From assembly GCF_030161635.1 (NCBI RefSeq), contig NZ_BSUO01000001.1:744001-808000 (forward strand): a DNA stretch of 64,000 nucleotides. Direction: 5' to 3'. The notes under the pieces are model-generated. The model was not told the origin of the DNA and did not search any database. It was given only the letters and a program-made list of their open reading frames with translations. How positions within the stretch are numbered: position 1 is the stretch's first letter; every line of letters begins with the position of its first letter. Both the position numbers and the translations under genes were made by a program. Origin of the DNA: Mobilicoccus caccae. GTDB lineage: Bacteria > Actinomycetota > Actinomycetes > Actinomycetales > Dermatophilaceae. Of this stretch, positions 35,682 through 45,844 are shown piece by piece.

Positions 35682-37859
35682 TCAGGCGTCGAGGGGGCGG
35701 GTGGCCTCGACGAACGCCTCGGACAGCGAGGTCATGCCCGCGCGCAGGCGTTCGGTGGTGGCGGGGAGTTCGCTCCACCCTGGGAAGGCCACGCGGAAGT
35801 AGGCCGGGCTGCCGGGGGTGCTCGACTCGACCATCACGTCCATGCTCGTGACGTCGACCAGTGTCGGTTCGCCGAGGTCGGGCACGAGTCCCTTGCGGCC
35901 GGCCGGGTCGGCGAACGCGAGCATCGACCAGGGCAGACGCAGGCGCCACTCCATCGGCTGGGCCGGGTCGGGGCGCACGAGCTGCCAGGTGGCCAGGGAG
36001 TTGTACGCCGAGCTGCTCGTATCCCAGGTGCCGAGCACGAGCTCGCCGACGCGCAGCATCTCGGCAGGCATCGTGCGCCTGCCGGGGACCTCCAGCGGCG
36101 GGGCCATCGTCAGTTGGTGGACGACCCAGCCCCGTGAATTTGCCCGTGGCAGATAGAGCGTCGGCAACCCGTCGAGGCGGGCAGGGTCGAGGGTGCGGCG
36201 CACGAACATCGTCACCGTGCTCATCGTGGGCACGAAGTGCAGGGCCACGTCGTACACCGGCCGTCCCGATCCGCCGGGCAGCCGCAGTCCGGCGGCCTCG
36301 AAGAGCTTGAACCCGACGTCGACCGGTGAGGTGACCCGCCGCGTGAAGAACAGCGTCATGTAGAGGTAGGACGCGTCGTGGTCGACGGTCACCTTGGTCA
36401 TCTCGTCCTCGGGCGCGTTGTGCACCACGCGCGCGCCGGCCTTCGCGGGGTCGTGGGCCAGGAGCCCGTACCACTGCGTGCTCGTCAGCGGGTCGTGGAA
36501 GAGCGCGCGACGCTCGGGGCGGACCTCCCGCGTGCGGGGCTCGGTCGGAGGCGAGGTGGCCGACCAGTCGTCGGTCCACGAGCGCAGCAACCCGCCGGAG
36601 ACGCCGATCTCGCGGAACATCACGAGCAGGTCGGCGTTGGTGCGCATGGCGCTCTGCTCGTCGAGGAAGCCGCTGTTGCGCCCCAGCGCGGCGTTGTCGC
36701 TGCGGCCGAGCGAGGCGGGCACCCCGAACTCCGTGACGACCAGCGGCAGCCCCTGGTGGTGACCGCGCAGGTCGAGCAGGTAGGCGCGGTAGGGGTCGGC
36801 GACGTTGCGGTAGGAGTTCTGGTAGCGCAGGAACTTCGGCGTGAACGGGTAGGCCGCGTACGCGGCGAAGGTGCCGCCGGGCCACGTGGTGAGCACGCCG
36901 ATGTGGTTGACGTCGATGGAGACCAGGTCGTTGCCCTTGACCGGCTCCTCGGGGTGCTCGAGCGGGTCGGTGGCGGGGTGGTTGGCCGCCGCGATGGGCG
37001 CGCTGACCCCCCGCTTGGCCTCGGCCGTGGCGAGTTCGTCCATGCGGGCCGCGATCCACGACTCCGTGGCGCTCGCCTCCGCCGAGGACGTGAAGTAGGT
37101 CCCCTTGTACGGGCGGGCGTCGTAGTCGCGGTCGGTGGCCAGCGCGACCCCGGGGATCCAGGGGGAGCCGATGATCCACCCCGCGATCCACGGCGAGACG
37201 TCGGCGCTCCAGCGTCCGTTCGGAGCGGACCCGGAGGAGGGAAGCTGCAGGTCACCGTGGATCGCCGCGCTGGTCGCCGCGATCTCGGCGGTCATCGCGG
37301 TGCGGGTCGCCGTGCCGAACGGGCGGTCGTCGGTGCCGGGGGAGCTGAGCGCGGGCACCGTGATGCCCTGCAGGAGATAGAGCGGCGCGTCCGGGTTCGC
37401 CTGGTTGTGGGCGAGGAGTTCGGTGTACAGCGCCGGCGCCTGCAGCGAGTCGAGGCGGACGACACGGACCCCGACATCGCGCATCATGCCGAACCAGCGG
37501 CGGTAGTCCTCGGCGGTCGGGGCGAACTCGCCGGGGAGGTAGCCGGGCAGCGTCGCGGCGAGGCCGACCCCGGCCCAGAAGGTGCGCTCGCCGTCGACGG
37601 TGCGCAGCACGAGCTCCTCGCCGCGCTGCATGGAGGTGACCTCGAAATCGCCCATCGTGACGGGCTGCGGGGCCCACGAATCGACGTCGACGGTCGGGGA
37701 GGTCGCGGTGCCGGCGGGGGCGGGGGAGTCGGGACTGCGCGTCGGGGCAGCCTCGGGCGGGGTCTGCGTCGTGCACGCGGCGAAGGCGGCCAGCGAACCG
37801 GCCGCGAGCCCGCTCACCCGCATGAAGTCGCGGCGTGAGGGACGCGCCCTGTCGGTCAT
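35682..37859 (-). CDS. Tat-exported lipoprotein with glycosidase-like fold
   Basis: 725 aa; AGGAGGA precedes the ATG. The N-terminus SRRDFMRVSGLAAGSLAAFAACTT has the twin-arginine SRRDFM motif and a lipobox with Cys29, so the protein should be folded in the cytoplasm, exported and lipid-anchored. A Pro/Thr linker runs to about residue 60. A region reminiscent of a clan GH-A barrel follows: WFGMMRDVGVRVVRLDSLQA, SPWIAGWIIGSPW, NDLVSIDVNHIG and LPLVVTEFGVPASLG, where the Glu in VTEFG sits like a GH-A nucleophile. The last 250 residues form beta-rich modules. Family not identified. It lies between hbd and ccr on the opposite strand to hbd. Confidence 0.6.
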   Translation of the reverse strand: MTDRARPSRRDFMRVSGLAAGSLAAFAACTTQTPPEAAPTRSPDSPAPAGTATSPTVDVDSWAPQPVTMGDFEVTSMQRGEELVLRTVDGERTFWAGVGLAATLPGYLPGEFAPTAEDYRRWFGMMRDVGVRVVRLDSLQAPALYTELLAHNQANPDAPLYLLQGITVPALSSPGTDDRPFGTATRTAMTAEIAATSAAIHGDLQLPSSGSAPNGRWSADVSPWIAGWIIGSPWIPGVALATDRDYDARPYKGTYFTSSAEASATESWIAARMDELATAEAKRGVSAPIAAANHPATDPLEHPEEPVKGNDLVSIDVNHIGVLTTWPGGTFAAYAAYPFTPKFLRYQNSYRNVADPYRAYLLDLRGHHQGLPLVVTEFGVPASLGRSDNAALGRNSGFLDEQSAMRTNADLLVMFREIGVSGGLLRSWTDDWSATSPPTEPRTREVRPERRALFHDPLTSTQWYGLLAHDPAKAGARVVHNAPEDEMTKVTVDHDASYLYMTLFFTRRVTSPVDVGFKLFEAAGLRLPGGSGRPVYDVALHFVPTMSTVTMFVRRTLDPARLDGLPTLYLPRANSRGWVVHQLTMAPPLEVPGRRTMPAEMLRVGELVLGTWDTSSSAYNSLATWQLVRPDPAQPMEWRLRLPWSMLAFADPAGRKGLVPDLGEPTLVDVTSMDVMVESSTPGSPAYFRVAFPGWSELPATTERLRAGMTSLSEAFVEATRPLDA

Positions 37860-37945
37860 CGATTCCTCCTACGCCGTCGGGCGGCGACCATGTCCGCGGC
37901 GGCCACCCCTGCGGAGTGGTCGGACGCTGTTGCGAGAATGTGGCC

Positions 37946-38239
37946 GTGCCCCGAGCCAATCGCCGTCGCCGTGACCAACGCGGACTCGACCCCGGCCTGT
38001 TCGTGCGCGAGTCCCGCGAGCGGCACGCCGGCGAGATCTGGGTGGTGCGGCAGGTGGCCGGACGTGAGCCGGGCCGTCGCTACCTGTGCCCCGGCTGCCA
38101 GCAGATGTTCGCCGGTGAGAGCGCCCACGTCGTGGTGTGGCCGGCCGAGGGCCTGGGTGGCGTGACCGACCGGCGTCATTGGCACACGACGTGCTGGCGG
38201 GCCCGCGATCGACGTCCGCCGAGGGGCGCCTACCGCTGA
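37946..38239 (+). CDS. small Cys/His zinc-binding-like protein, conserved in actinobacteria
   Basis: 97 aa from a GTG 6 bp after GAGAAT (37934-37939). It begins [16 protein letters not shown] and holds YLCPGCQQMF and RHWHTTCWRAR, a C-P-x-C ... H-x-H-x-x-C-W pattern likely to bind one zinc ion. Similar small proteins with this arrangement are common hypothetical proteins of actinobacteria. Function unknown. The following 255 bp (38240-38494) show no gene. Confidence 0.6.
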   Translation: MPRANRRRRDQRGLDPGLFVRESRERHAGEIWVVRQVAGREPGRRYLCPGCQQMFAGESAHVVVWPAEGLGGVTDRRHWHTTCWRARDRRPPRGAYR

Positions 38240-38494
38240 CGCGCGAGGTCGCACTGCTCACCCCCGGGGCTGTGGTCGAAGTATCAAGTGTCCGTGGCGC
38301 CTCGCTCGTCTCGACCTGGACCTGAAACCGGGTACCCGGGCGCTGCGCGGACTCCTGGCCGAGCCTACTACGACCTGCGAGTGCGACCGGGCTCGCCGAG
38401 ACGCGGCCCCTGACGCCCGCTGCCGGGATCCGCACGAGCGACGGCCCGCCGCCGGTGAGGGCGACGGGCCGCAGGGCTCGGGGCTCGGCCGGGC

Positions 38495-39834
38495 TCAGAT
38501 GTTGCGGAACCGGTTGATCGCGTCCAGGTGCGGCTCACGACGTTCGGGCATCGTGACGCCGAGGCCCTCCTCCGGTGCGAGGCAGAGCACCCCGACCTTG
38601 CCCTGGTGGGCGTTCTTGTGCACGTCGTAGGCGGCCTGGCCGACCTGGTCCATCGGGTACGTCTTGGACAGGGTCGGGTGGATGAGGCGACGGCGGATGA
38701 GGCTGTTGGCCTCCCACGCCTCGCGGTAGTTGGCGAAGTGGCTGGAGACGATCCGCTTGAGGTTCATCCACAGGTAGCGGTTGTCGTACTCGTGCATGTA
38801 GCCCGACGTCGAGGCGCACGTGACGATCGTGCCGCCCTTCTTGGTCACGTAGACCGACGCGCCGAACGTCTCACGGCCGGGGTGTTCGAAGACGATGTCG
38901 ACGTCGTGCCCGCGGGTGAGTTCGCGGATGTCGGAGCCGAGACGCTTCCACTCCTTGGGGTTCTGCTTGGTGCCGTCCTCGTTCCAGAACTTGTACCCCT
39001 CGGCGCTGCGGTCGATGACGTGCTCGGCGCCCATGCGGTGGCAGATCTCGGCCTTCTCGGGGCTGGAGACCACGCACACGGGGGTCGCGCCGCCGGCGAT
39101 GGCCATCTGGGTGGCGTACGACCCGAGACCGCCGGAGGCGCCCCAGATGAGCACGCGGTCGCCGAGCTTCATCGCGGCGCCGTTCTTGCTGATGAGCTGG
39201 CGGTACGCGGTGGAGTTGACCAGGCCGGGGAGGCGGCCTCCTCCCACGTGAGGTGCTCGGGCTTGGGCATGAGCTGGTTGGCCTTGACGATGGCGAACTG
39301 CGCCAGGCCGCCGAAGTTCGTCTCGAAGCCCCAGATGCGCTGCTCGGGGTCGAGCATCGTGTCGTTGTGGCCCTCATGGTGCTCGAGTTCGACGGAGAGG
39401 CAGTGGGCCACGCACTCCTGACCGGGCTTCCACAGGTGCACGCCGGGGCCGGTGCGCAGCACGACGCCCGACAGGTCGGAGCCGACGATGTGGTAGGGCA
39501 GGTCGTGCCGCTTGGCGGCCTCCGAGAGGCGGCCGTACCGCTCGAGGAACCCGAACGTGGGGATCGGCTCGAAGATCGAGGTCCACACGGTGTTGTAGTT
39601 GACCGAGCTCGCCATGACGGCGACGAGCGCCTCACCCGGCGCCAACTCGGGCAGAGGCACGTGGTCGACGTGGAGGCTCTCGCGAGGATCCTTGTCCTTG
39701 CTCGCCCGGCCCTCGAACATGTCGACCTCGTCCTTGCGGACGACGACGGCGTCGAACGAGTCCGGCAGGGTCAGGCCTGCGTACGTCTCCTCGGTCCGAT
39801 CGCCCGACATGATGGCGTCGAGAATCTCCTGCAT
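38495..39834 (-). CDS. ccrA: crotonyl-CoA carboxylase/reductase, with frame break
   Basis: 446 aa after one base is restored at GGGG 39227-39230, where WEEAASP must continue as GLVNSTAYRQL. A medium-chain dehydrogenase/reductase that reduces crotonyl-CoA with NADPH while adding CO2 to give (2S)-ethylmalonyl-CoA. The CO2-site residues known from Kitasatospora Ccr are visible: Asn in SSVNYNTVWTSIFEP, Phe-Glu in WGFETNFGG and His in VSSHFANYREAWEA. The NADPH site is IWGASGGLGSYATQMA. This is the marker enzyme of the ethylmalonyl-CoA pathway. Its epimerase and thiolase partners lie within 2 kb. Confidence 0.93.
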
Positions 39835-40062
39835 GGTGTCTCCTTGAGCTCGTCGTCGAGTGGGGCACCGTGGCGCGAGCGCATGCTCACGCCCCGCCTT
39901 TCGTCTGCGTTCACGATCACCGGCGCGGGACCCGGTGTGGAGACCTGCGCCGGGTGAGGTTCATCACCTACACACCTGACAAGCATCTGACCTGCGACGA
40001 CACGGGCCTGACGCCATGATGTGCGCCGGCCCGTGTCGCTCCAGGAGCGGATGCGAGGGTGC

Positions 40063-40497
40063 TCAGTGACCCTCGGGGTTGGGCTCGACGAGCTCGACGA
40101 GCACGCCGCCCGCGTCCTTGGGGTGGATGAAGTTGATGCGGCTGCCCGCGGTGCCACGCTTGGGCTCGGGGTAGAGCAGGCGCAGGCCGCGCTCCTTCAG
40201 CGTCTCGCAGACCTCGTCGATGTTCTCGACCCGGTAGGCCATCTGCTGGATGCCGACGCCGCTCTTGTCGATGAACTTGGCGATGGTCGACTTCTCGTTC
40301 AGCGGAGCGAGGAGCTGGATGCAGGAGGAGGAGTCCCCGACCTCCATCATCGCCTCGGCGACGCCCTGCTCCTCGTTGATCTCGCGGTGGGCCATGCGCA
40401 TCCCGTACTTCTCCTCGTAGAAGGCGATGGCCTCGTCGAGGTCACGGACTGCGATGCCGACGTGATCGATGTGCGTGAAGAGTCCCTGAGTGCTCAT
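40063..40497 (-). CDS. mce: methylmalonyl/ethylmalonyl-CoA epimerase
   Basis: 144 aa, vicinal-oxygen-chelate fold with two beta-alpha-beta-beta-beta units. FTHIDHVGIAVRDLDEAIAF carries the first metal His, QMAYRVENIDEVCETL the second-half ligands, and FIHPKDAGGVLVELVEPNPE ends with the metal Glu. It interconverts (2S)- and (2R)-isomers of ethyl- or methylmalonyl-CoA, linking Ccr to the mutase. TAGGCT (40504-40509) lies 6 bp before the ATG, so transcript and translation probably start together. Divergent from the thiolase gene. Confidence 0.93.
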   Translation of the reverse strand: MSTQGLFTHIDHVGIAVRDLDEAIAFYEEKYGMRMAHREINEEQGVAEAMMEVGDSSSCIQLLAPLNEKSTIAKFIDKSGVGIQQMAYRVENIDEVCETLKERGLRLLYPEPKRGTAGSRINFIHPKDAGGVLVELVEPNPEGH

Positions 40498-40669
40498 GCC
40501 TCCAGCCTAGATCCGCACCGCGTTCCCAGGGCGGGAGCGGTGTACCCGGGGACCAACGGCCCCGTCCCGGGCGCCCCGATCAGTGGGGCGCGACTCTGCA
40601 GTCCGAAGTCGGCGCGCCCTAGAGTGGGCTGCACTCACCGAGGACTCTCGATGCCATGGAGGCCAGTAC

Positions 40670-41875
40670 ATGAACGCTCAAGACCGACCCAGCACCGTCA
40701 TCGTCGCCGGCGCCCGCACACCGATCGGGCGGCTGCTCGGCTCGCTGTCGGGCTTCAGCGGGGCAGACCTGGGCGGCTTCGCCATCAAGGGAGCCCTGGA
40801 GAAGGCGGGGGTCGCCCCCGACAAGGTCGACTACGTGATCATGGGCCAGGTCCTCACCGCCGGCGCGGGGCAGATCCCCGCACGTCAGGCGGCGTCCAAG
40901 GCCGGTATCCCGATGAACGTCCCGGCGCTGACCATCAACAAGGTCTGCCTGTCCGGCGTCGACGCCATCGCGCTCGCCGACCAGCTCATCCGCGCCGGTG
41001 AGTACGAGATCGTCGTCGCCGGTGGCCAGGAGTCCATGAGCCAGGCCCCGCACATGCTCACCGGTAGCCGCTCGGGCTACAAGTACGGCGACGTGACGAT
41101 GCGCGACCACATGGCCTACGACGGTCTGTGGGACGCCTTCACCGACCAGGGCATGGGCAACCTCACCGAGGACGCCAACGCCGGCGAGGACGAGATCAGC
41201 CGCGAGGACCAGGACGCGTTCTCGGCCCGCAGCCACCAACTCGCCGCCAAGGCGTGGGAGAACGGCGTGTTCGCCGACGAGGTCGTCCCCGTCTCGATCC
41301 CGCAGCGCAAGGGCGACCCGATCGAGTTCGCCACCGACGAGGGCATCCGCGCGAGCACCACCGCCGAGAGCCTGGGCAAGCTGCGTCCGGCGTTCAGCAA
41401 GGAGGGCACGGTCACCGCAGGCTCCTCCTCGCAGATCAGCGACGGGGCGTGCGCGGTCGTCGTCATGAGCAAGGCCAAGGCCGAGGAACTCGGCCTGGAG
41501 TGGCTCGCCGAGATCGGCGCCCACGGGGTCGTCGCCGGGCCGGACTCCACGCTGCAGCGTCAGCCGTCCAACGCGATCCTCGAGGCCTGCCGCAAGGAGG
41601 GCATCGAGCCCTCCGACCTCGACGTCGTCGAGATCAACGAGGCCTTCGCGGCCGTCGGTGTCGCCTCCACCCGGGCGCTCGGCATCGACGCCGACAAGGT
41701 CAACGTCAACGGTGGCGCGATCGCCATGGGGCACCCGATCGGGATGTCCGGTGCCCGCATCACCCTGCACCTCGCGCACGAGCTCAAGCGCCGCGGCGGC
41801 GGCGTCGGGGCCGCCTCCCTGTGTGGTGGTGGCGGTCAGGGCGACGCGCTGATCGTCCGCGTACCGAAGTCCTGA
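40670..41875 (+). CDS. acetyl-CoA acetyltransferase (thiolase II)
   Basis: 401 aa from ATG 40670 with GGAGG upstream; TAGAGT (40620-40625) is a fitting -10. Thiolase marks: [26 protein letters not shown] with the nucleophilic Cys (the common motif is NKVCxSG; here NKVCLSG), [28 protein letters not shown] and [19 protein letters not shown] with the catalytic His, then [13 protein letters not shown] with the second Cys. It condenses two acetyl-CoA to acetoacetyl-CoA, the first step towards the dehydrogenase and Ccr. Corresponds by position to fadA4 of mycobacteria. Confidence 0.93.
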   Translation: MNAQDRPSTVIVAGARTPIGRLLGSLSGFSGADLGGFAIKGALEKAGVAPDKVDYVIMGQVLTAGAGQIPARQAASKAGIPMNVPALTINKVCLSGVDAIALADQLIRAGEYEIVVAGGQESMSQAPHMLTGSRSGYKYGDVTMRDHMAYDGLWDAFTDQGMGNLTEDANAGEDEISREDQDAFSARSHQLAAKAWENGVFADEVVPVSIPQRKGDPIEFATDEGIRASTTAESLGKLRPAFSKEGTVTAGSSSQISDGACAVVVMSKAKAEELGLEWLAEIGAHGVVAGPDSTLQRQPSNAILEACRKEGIEPSDLDVVEINEAFAAVGVASTRALGIDADKVNVNGGAIAMGHPIGMSGARITLHLAHELKRRGGGVGAASLCGGGGQGDALIVRVPKS

Positions 41876-41969
41876 TCCACCCCGCCGGCGGGTGGTGTCG
41901 TGCCAGGCTGGCATCACCCCACCCGCCGGCGGTCCCACTCCGCCCACGATCAGAAGAGGTAGTTCCAGC

Positions 41970-42946
41970 ATGGCCCGTCAGGTCGATGTCCCTGCACTCG
42001 TGGAAGCCGCGCGCCGGGGGCTCCCCGGGCCGTCGCCCGGCTGATCTCGCTGGTCGAGGACGCGCATCCCGCCTTGCGGGAGGTGATGGCCGCGCTGGCA
42101 CCCCACACGGGTCGGGCGCACATCATCGGCATCACGGGCAGCCCGGGAGTCGGCAAGTCCACCTCGACGAACGCGCTGGTCACGGTCCTGCGCAAGCAGG
42201 GCAAGCGGGTCGGCGTGCTGGCCGTGGACCCCAGTTCGCCGTTCTCCGGCGGGGCGCTGCTGGGGGACCGGGTGCGCATGCAGGACCACGCGCTCGACCC
42301 CGAGGTCTACATCCGCTCCCTGGCCAGCCGCGGGCACCTGGGCGGGCTGTCGTCGGCGACGCCTCAGGCGATGCGGGTGCTGGACGCGGCCGGCTGCGAC
42401 GTCGTGCTCGTCGAGACCGTCGGCGTCGGGCAGAGCGAGGTCGAGATCGTCGGGATGGCCGACACGACGATCGTGCTCCTCGCGCCCGGCATGGGTGACG
42501 GCATCCAGGCCGCCAAGGCCGGAATCCTCGAGATCGGCGACCTCTTCGTCGTCAACAAGGCCGACCGCGACGGTGCCGACGCCACCGTGCGCGACATCCG
42601 GCACATGATCAGCCTCGGCGACCGCACCCAACCCCACCTGTGGCGTCCGCCGGTGCTCAAGACGATGGCCGACCGCATGCACGGTGTCGAGGAGGTCGTC
42701 GAGGGCATCGAGAAGCACCTGGCGTGGATGACCGAACACGGTGAGCTGGAACGTCGCCGCCGCGCCCGGGCGGCCGACGAGATCGAGGCCATCGTCCTGG
42801 GCGACCTGCGGGCCCGCATGGGTGACCTGCGCGACGGACACAGCATCGACGACCTCGCGGCCTCCGTCGTCGCGGGCGAGACCGACCCCTACCGCGCCTC
42901 CGACGAGGTGCTGACCGCGCTGGACGGGACGGCGGGCTCGGCCTGA
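41970..42946 (+). CDS. meaB: MeaB-type G3E GTPase, mutase chaperone, with frame break
   Basis: 325 aa after correction. ATG 41970 starts ARQVDVPALVEAARRG, breaks at GGGGG 42016-42020, and continues as APRAVARLISLVEDAHPALRE. GTPase motifs: Walker A GITGSPGVGKSTSTNAL, switch region VDPSSPFSGGALLGDRVRM, Walker B VETVGVGQSEVEI and base motif VVNKADRDG. MeaB gates adenosylcobalamin loading and protects acyl-CoA mutases from inactivation. Next to the thiolase, in a region that also holds ethylmalonyl-CoA mutase. A hairpin terminator follows. Confidence 0.92.
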
Positions 42947-42970
42947 CGCCGATGACCGCAGGGATGAAGG

Positions 42971-43004
42971 CAGCGTCGGTGTCGCCATGGCAGCACCGAC
43001 GCTG
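42971..43004 (+). terminator. terminator after meaB
   Basis: CAGCGTCGGTG (42971-42981) pairs with CACCGACGCTG (42994-43004) over a 12-nt loop, 25 bp after the stop, followed by CTGTCATTCC. Confidence 0.7.
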
Positions 43005-43081
43005 CTGTCATTCCTGTAGTGATGCCCCTGGCCGCCCAGGGGAGTAGGTGGTCGCCCAGCGCCCTCGGTACTCTGACCTGC

Positions 43082-43606
43082 ATGAAGGCCTCCCGAGTGC
43101 TCGCGTTCGACCCCATCCGCCGGGCTGCGGTGTTATGGGAGCGCACCTGGGGGCGGGGTTCGGCGCCGCAGTCGATGGCGGCGGCGACCTCGGTGATGCG
43201 GGTGCAGCAACTCCTGCTCGCCCACTTCGACTCGCTGCTCGCGGAGTACGACCTCACGTTCCCCCGGTTCGAGGCGCTGGTCCTGCTCACCTTCAGCCGT
43301 GAGGGGCGCCTGCCCATGAGCAAGGTGGGGGAGCGGCTCATGGTCCACCCCACGAGCGCCACCAGCCTCGTCCAACGGCTCGAGTCGCAGGGGTACGTCG
43401 AGCGCGTCCCCAACCCCCTGGACGGTCGCGGCACCCTCGCCGTCATCACCCCCGAGGGGCGCGCTGTCGCGGAGTCCGGGATGCATCGGCTCGTCGACGC
43501 GGGCTTCGGGCTGGGCAATCTCACCGGCTCCGAGCGCGTCGAACTCTTCCGCCTCCTGGAGAAGGTCCGCATCGGCCACGGTGACGTCGACGAGGCCGGC
43601 GACTGA
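43082..43606 (+). CDS. MarR-family transcriptional regulator
   Basis: 174 aa from ATG 43082, 7 bp after TACTCT (43069-43074); the longer frame from 43019 would begin upstream of this promoter. Winged-helix core: LAHFDSLLAEYDLTFPRFEA, LLTFSREGRLPMSKVGERLM (recognition region VHPTSATSLVQRLESQGYVE) and the wing ERVPNPLDGRGTLAVITPEG, with the DGRG wing motif typical of MarR. MarR proteins sense small ligands, often acyl-CoA or phenolic acids. Its position after meaB makes acyl-CoA pathway control possible but unproven. Confidence 0.88.
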   Translation: MKASRVLAFDPIRRAAVLWERTWGRGSAPQSMAAATSVMRVQQLLLAHFDSLLAEYDLTFPRFEALVLLTFSREGRLPMSKVGERLMVHPTSATSLVQRLESQGYVERVPNPLDGRGTLAVITPEGRAVAESGMHRLVDAGFGLGNLTGSERVELFRLLEKVRIGHGDVDEAGD

Positions 43607-43632
43607 CACCGGACGCCTGACACCAGAACTCG

Positions 43633-45099
43633 CTAGCGTCCGGCGTCAGCGGGTGGGAGGACGATCCTCGCTCGCAGGCCCGTGCGTCCGGTGTGGGGGT
43701 CGCCGACGTTGTCGTGCAGGCTGACCTCCCCGCCCTCCCGGCGGACCAGTTCTCGCACGATCGACAGTCCGAGACCGCTGCCGCCGGAGTCTCGTGCGCG
43801 CGCCTCGTCCAGGCGGGTGAAACGCTCGAACACCCGCTCACGGTCGGACTCCGCGATCCCCACCCCGTCGTCGCACACCTCGATCGCGACGTGCCCGTCC
43901 GCGGGCTGCACCCGCACGTCGACGCGGGTCTCGGCATGGCGCACCGCGTTCTCCAGGAGGTTCACCAGGGCGCGCTCCAGGGCGGAGGCGTCGGCGACGA
44001 CCGTGGCACCCGAGCCGGATTCGAGCGACACCGGCACCCGGGCGTCGACGAACCTCGCCACCACCCCCGCGGCCAGCTCTACCGGATCCAGAGGCTCGGG
44101 CCGGTAGGGCGTCTGCGCCGATCCGGCCCGGGCCAGGAGCAGCAGGTCGTCCACGAGGCGGCTGAGACGCTCGACGTCGGGCAGCAGTTCGGCGGCCAGT
44201 TCGTCGTCGGGGTCGAGCCGGGCCGCCACCTCCACCTGCATCCGCAGACTCGCGACGGGACTGCGCAACTCGTGCGCGGCGTCGGCGATGAACCGGCGCC
44301 GGCCCGCGGCGGCCTCGTCGAGCCGGTCCAACATGCCGTTGAGCGTCACGGCCAGTGCCCGGATCTCGTCCTGCGCCACCGGCACCGGCAGGCGCGTGCG
44401 CTCCCCGGACGACTCCGCCTCGCCCTCACCCCCGGCCCCGATACGTTCGGCCCCGGCGCGCAGGGCGTCGACCGGGCGCAGCGCGGCTCCCACGGCACGC
44501 CACGCGAGCACCGCCGCGACGAGCAGGACGAGGGGCACCCCACCCGCGAGGCCCAACCACAGCCCGCGCTGGGTGTCGGCGAGGTCGCCGACGTCGGAGG
44601 CGGTGATGACCGTCGCCTGCCGCGAGGCCGGCCCGGCGGGAAGGGCGACGGCCCGCAGCCGCCCGCTCTCCGCGACGCGCCCCGCCGACACCTCGACGGC
44701 CTTGCCTCCTCGTGCCGTCGCGAGCTCCGCGGGTGCGAGCAGCGGCGTCAGGCGATCGGCGGCCGGCGAGGCCGACACCACGGCGCCCGTGGGGTCCACG
44801 ACCTGCACGAGCCGCGCGCCGGAGACCGGCAGCGTCGCCGGCACCCGGTTCTCCGCGACGAGCGTCGCGATCTGCTGGGCGGTCTGTCGCAGCTCGGCGT
44901 CCAGAGCCGACCGTTGCATCGTCACGACCAGCGCCGACAGCGCGATCGCGCCCACCAGGAGCACCGCGGCGAGCAGTCCCGTGGTGATCGCCACGATCCG
45001 CGCCCGCAGTCCCCGGGCGCGCGTGGTGGTGCGCGACGGCGACGACGTCGCAAGGGAACTCGGCGGCCGCCCCGGCAGGTTGGTCGCGTCAGCCGGCAT
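43633..45099 (-). CDS. sensor histidine kinase
   Basis: 488 aa from ATG 45099; the open frame extends upstream but this start overlaps the regulator stop by 11 bp. Transmembrane helices at about residues 35-65 (IVAITTGLLAAVLLVGAIALSALVV) and 190-215 enclose a sensor domain. HAMP follows (WRAVGAALRPVDALRAGAER), then HisKA with FIADAAHELRSPVASLRMQV (phosphorylated His), and an ATPase domain with NLLENAVRH, VCDDGVGI and SGLGLSIVRELV. Signal unknown. Works with the adjacent response regulator. Confidence 0.92.
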   Translation of the reverse strand: MPADATNLPGRPPSSLATSSPSRTTTRARGLRARIVAITTGLLAAVLLVGAIALSALVVTMQRSALDAELRQTAQQIATLVAENRVPATLPVSGARLVQVVDPTGAVVSASPAADRLTPLLAPAELATARGGKAVEVSAGRVAESGRLRAVALPAGPASRQATVITASDVGDLADTQRGLWLGLAGGVPLVLLVAAVLAWRAVGAALRPVDALRAGAERIGAGGEGEAESSGERTRLPVPVAQDEIRALAVTLNGMLDRLDEAAAGRRRFIADAAHELRSPVASLRMQVEVAARLDPDDELAAELLPDVERLSRLVDDLLLLARAGSAQTPYRPEPLDPVELAAGVVARFVDARVPVSLESGSGATVVADASALERALVNLLENAVRHAETRVDVRVQPADGHVAIEVCDDGVGIAESDRERVFERFTRLDEARARDSGGSGLGLSIVRELVRREGGEVSLHDNVGDPHTGRTGLRARIVLPPADAGR

Positions 45100-45762
45100 C
45101 GGGGGAGTCCTGCTGTGCCAGCCGGTACCCCAGCCCCCGCACGGTGACGATGCGCTCGCGGCCGATCTTGCGCCGCAGGTGACCGACGAACGCCTCGACC
45201 ACGTTGGGGTCCGCGCTGGCACCGGCCCAGATGTCGTCCAGCAGACGCTCCTTGCTCACCGGGCGGGGGTGGGCGCGGATGAGGTGCTCGAGCAGGGAGG
45301 TCTCCCGGGCGGAGAGGTCGACGGGGGCTCCGTCGCAGGTCACCTCACGGGTACTCGGATCCAGGCTCACCCCGGCGGCGCTGGCCACCACGGGCCGCGG
45401 CGCGGGGAGCGGCGCAACAGGGAGCGCAACCGCGCCAGGAGCACGACGAACGAGAACGGTTTGGTGAGGTAGTCGTCCGCGCCGCAGTCGAGCCCGTCGG
45501 CCTCGTCGTACTCGCCGTCCTTGGCCGAGATCATCAGCACCGGCACCCAGTTGTCCTCGGCGCGCAGGGTGCGCACGACGTCGTACCCGTTCAGCTGCGG
45601 CAGCATGACGTCGAGCAGCACCGCGTCGAACTCCCCGAACCTGGCGGCGTCGAGCCCGGCGCGCCCGTCGCGTGCCACCTCCACGACGAACCCCTCGGCC
45701 GTCAGCCCCCGCTTCAACGCCCGCGCCATGCCCGGTTCGTCCTCGACGACCAGCAGACGCAT
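45089..45762 (-). CDS. OmpR-family response regulator, with frame break
   Basis: 224 aa after correction. The receiver domain has LLVVEDEPGMARAL (acidic pocket), FDAVLLDVMLPQLNG with the phosphoryl-accepting Asp, and YLTKPFSFVVLLARL with the conserved Lys. The frame breaks at GGGG 45404-45407 (LLRRSPA joins PRPVVASAAG). The winged-helix C-terminus has VDLSARETSLLEHLIRAHPR, LDDIWAG, VVEAFVGHLRRKIG and VTVRGLGYRL. The kinase gene overlaps its 3' end, so both are translationally coupled. Confidence 0.9.
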
Positions 45763-45844
45763 GTGGATCTCCTTCGCGGAGCAGGGGACGGGGCACCCTG
45801 GGCGACGAAAGGCGCCCCACCCACGAGCACGACTGCGCTCGAGT

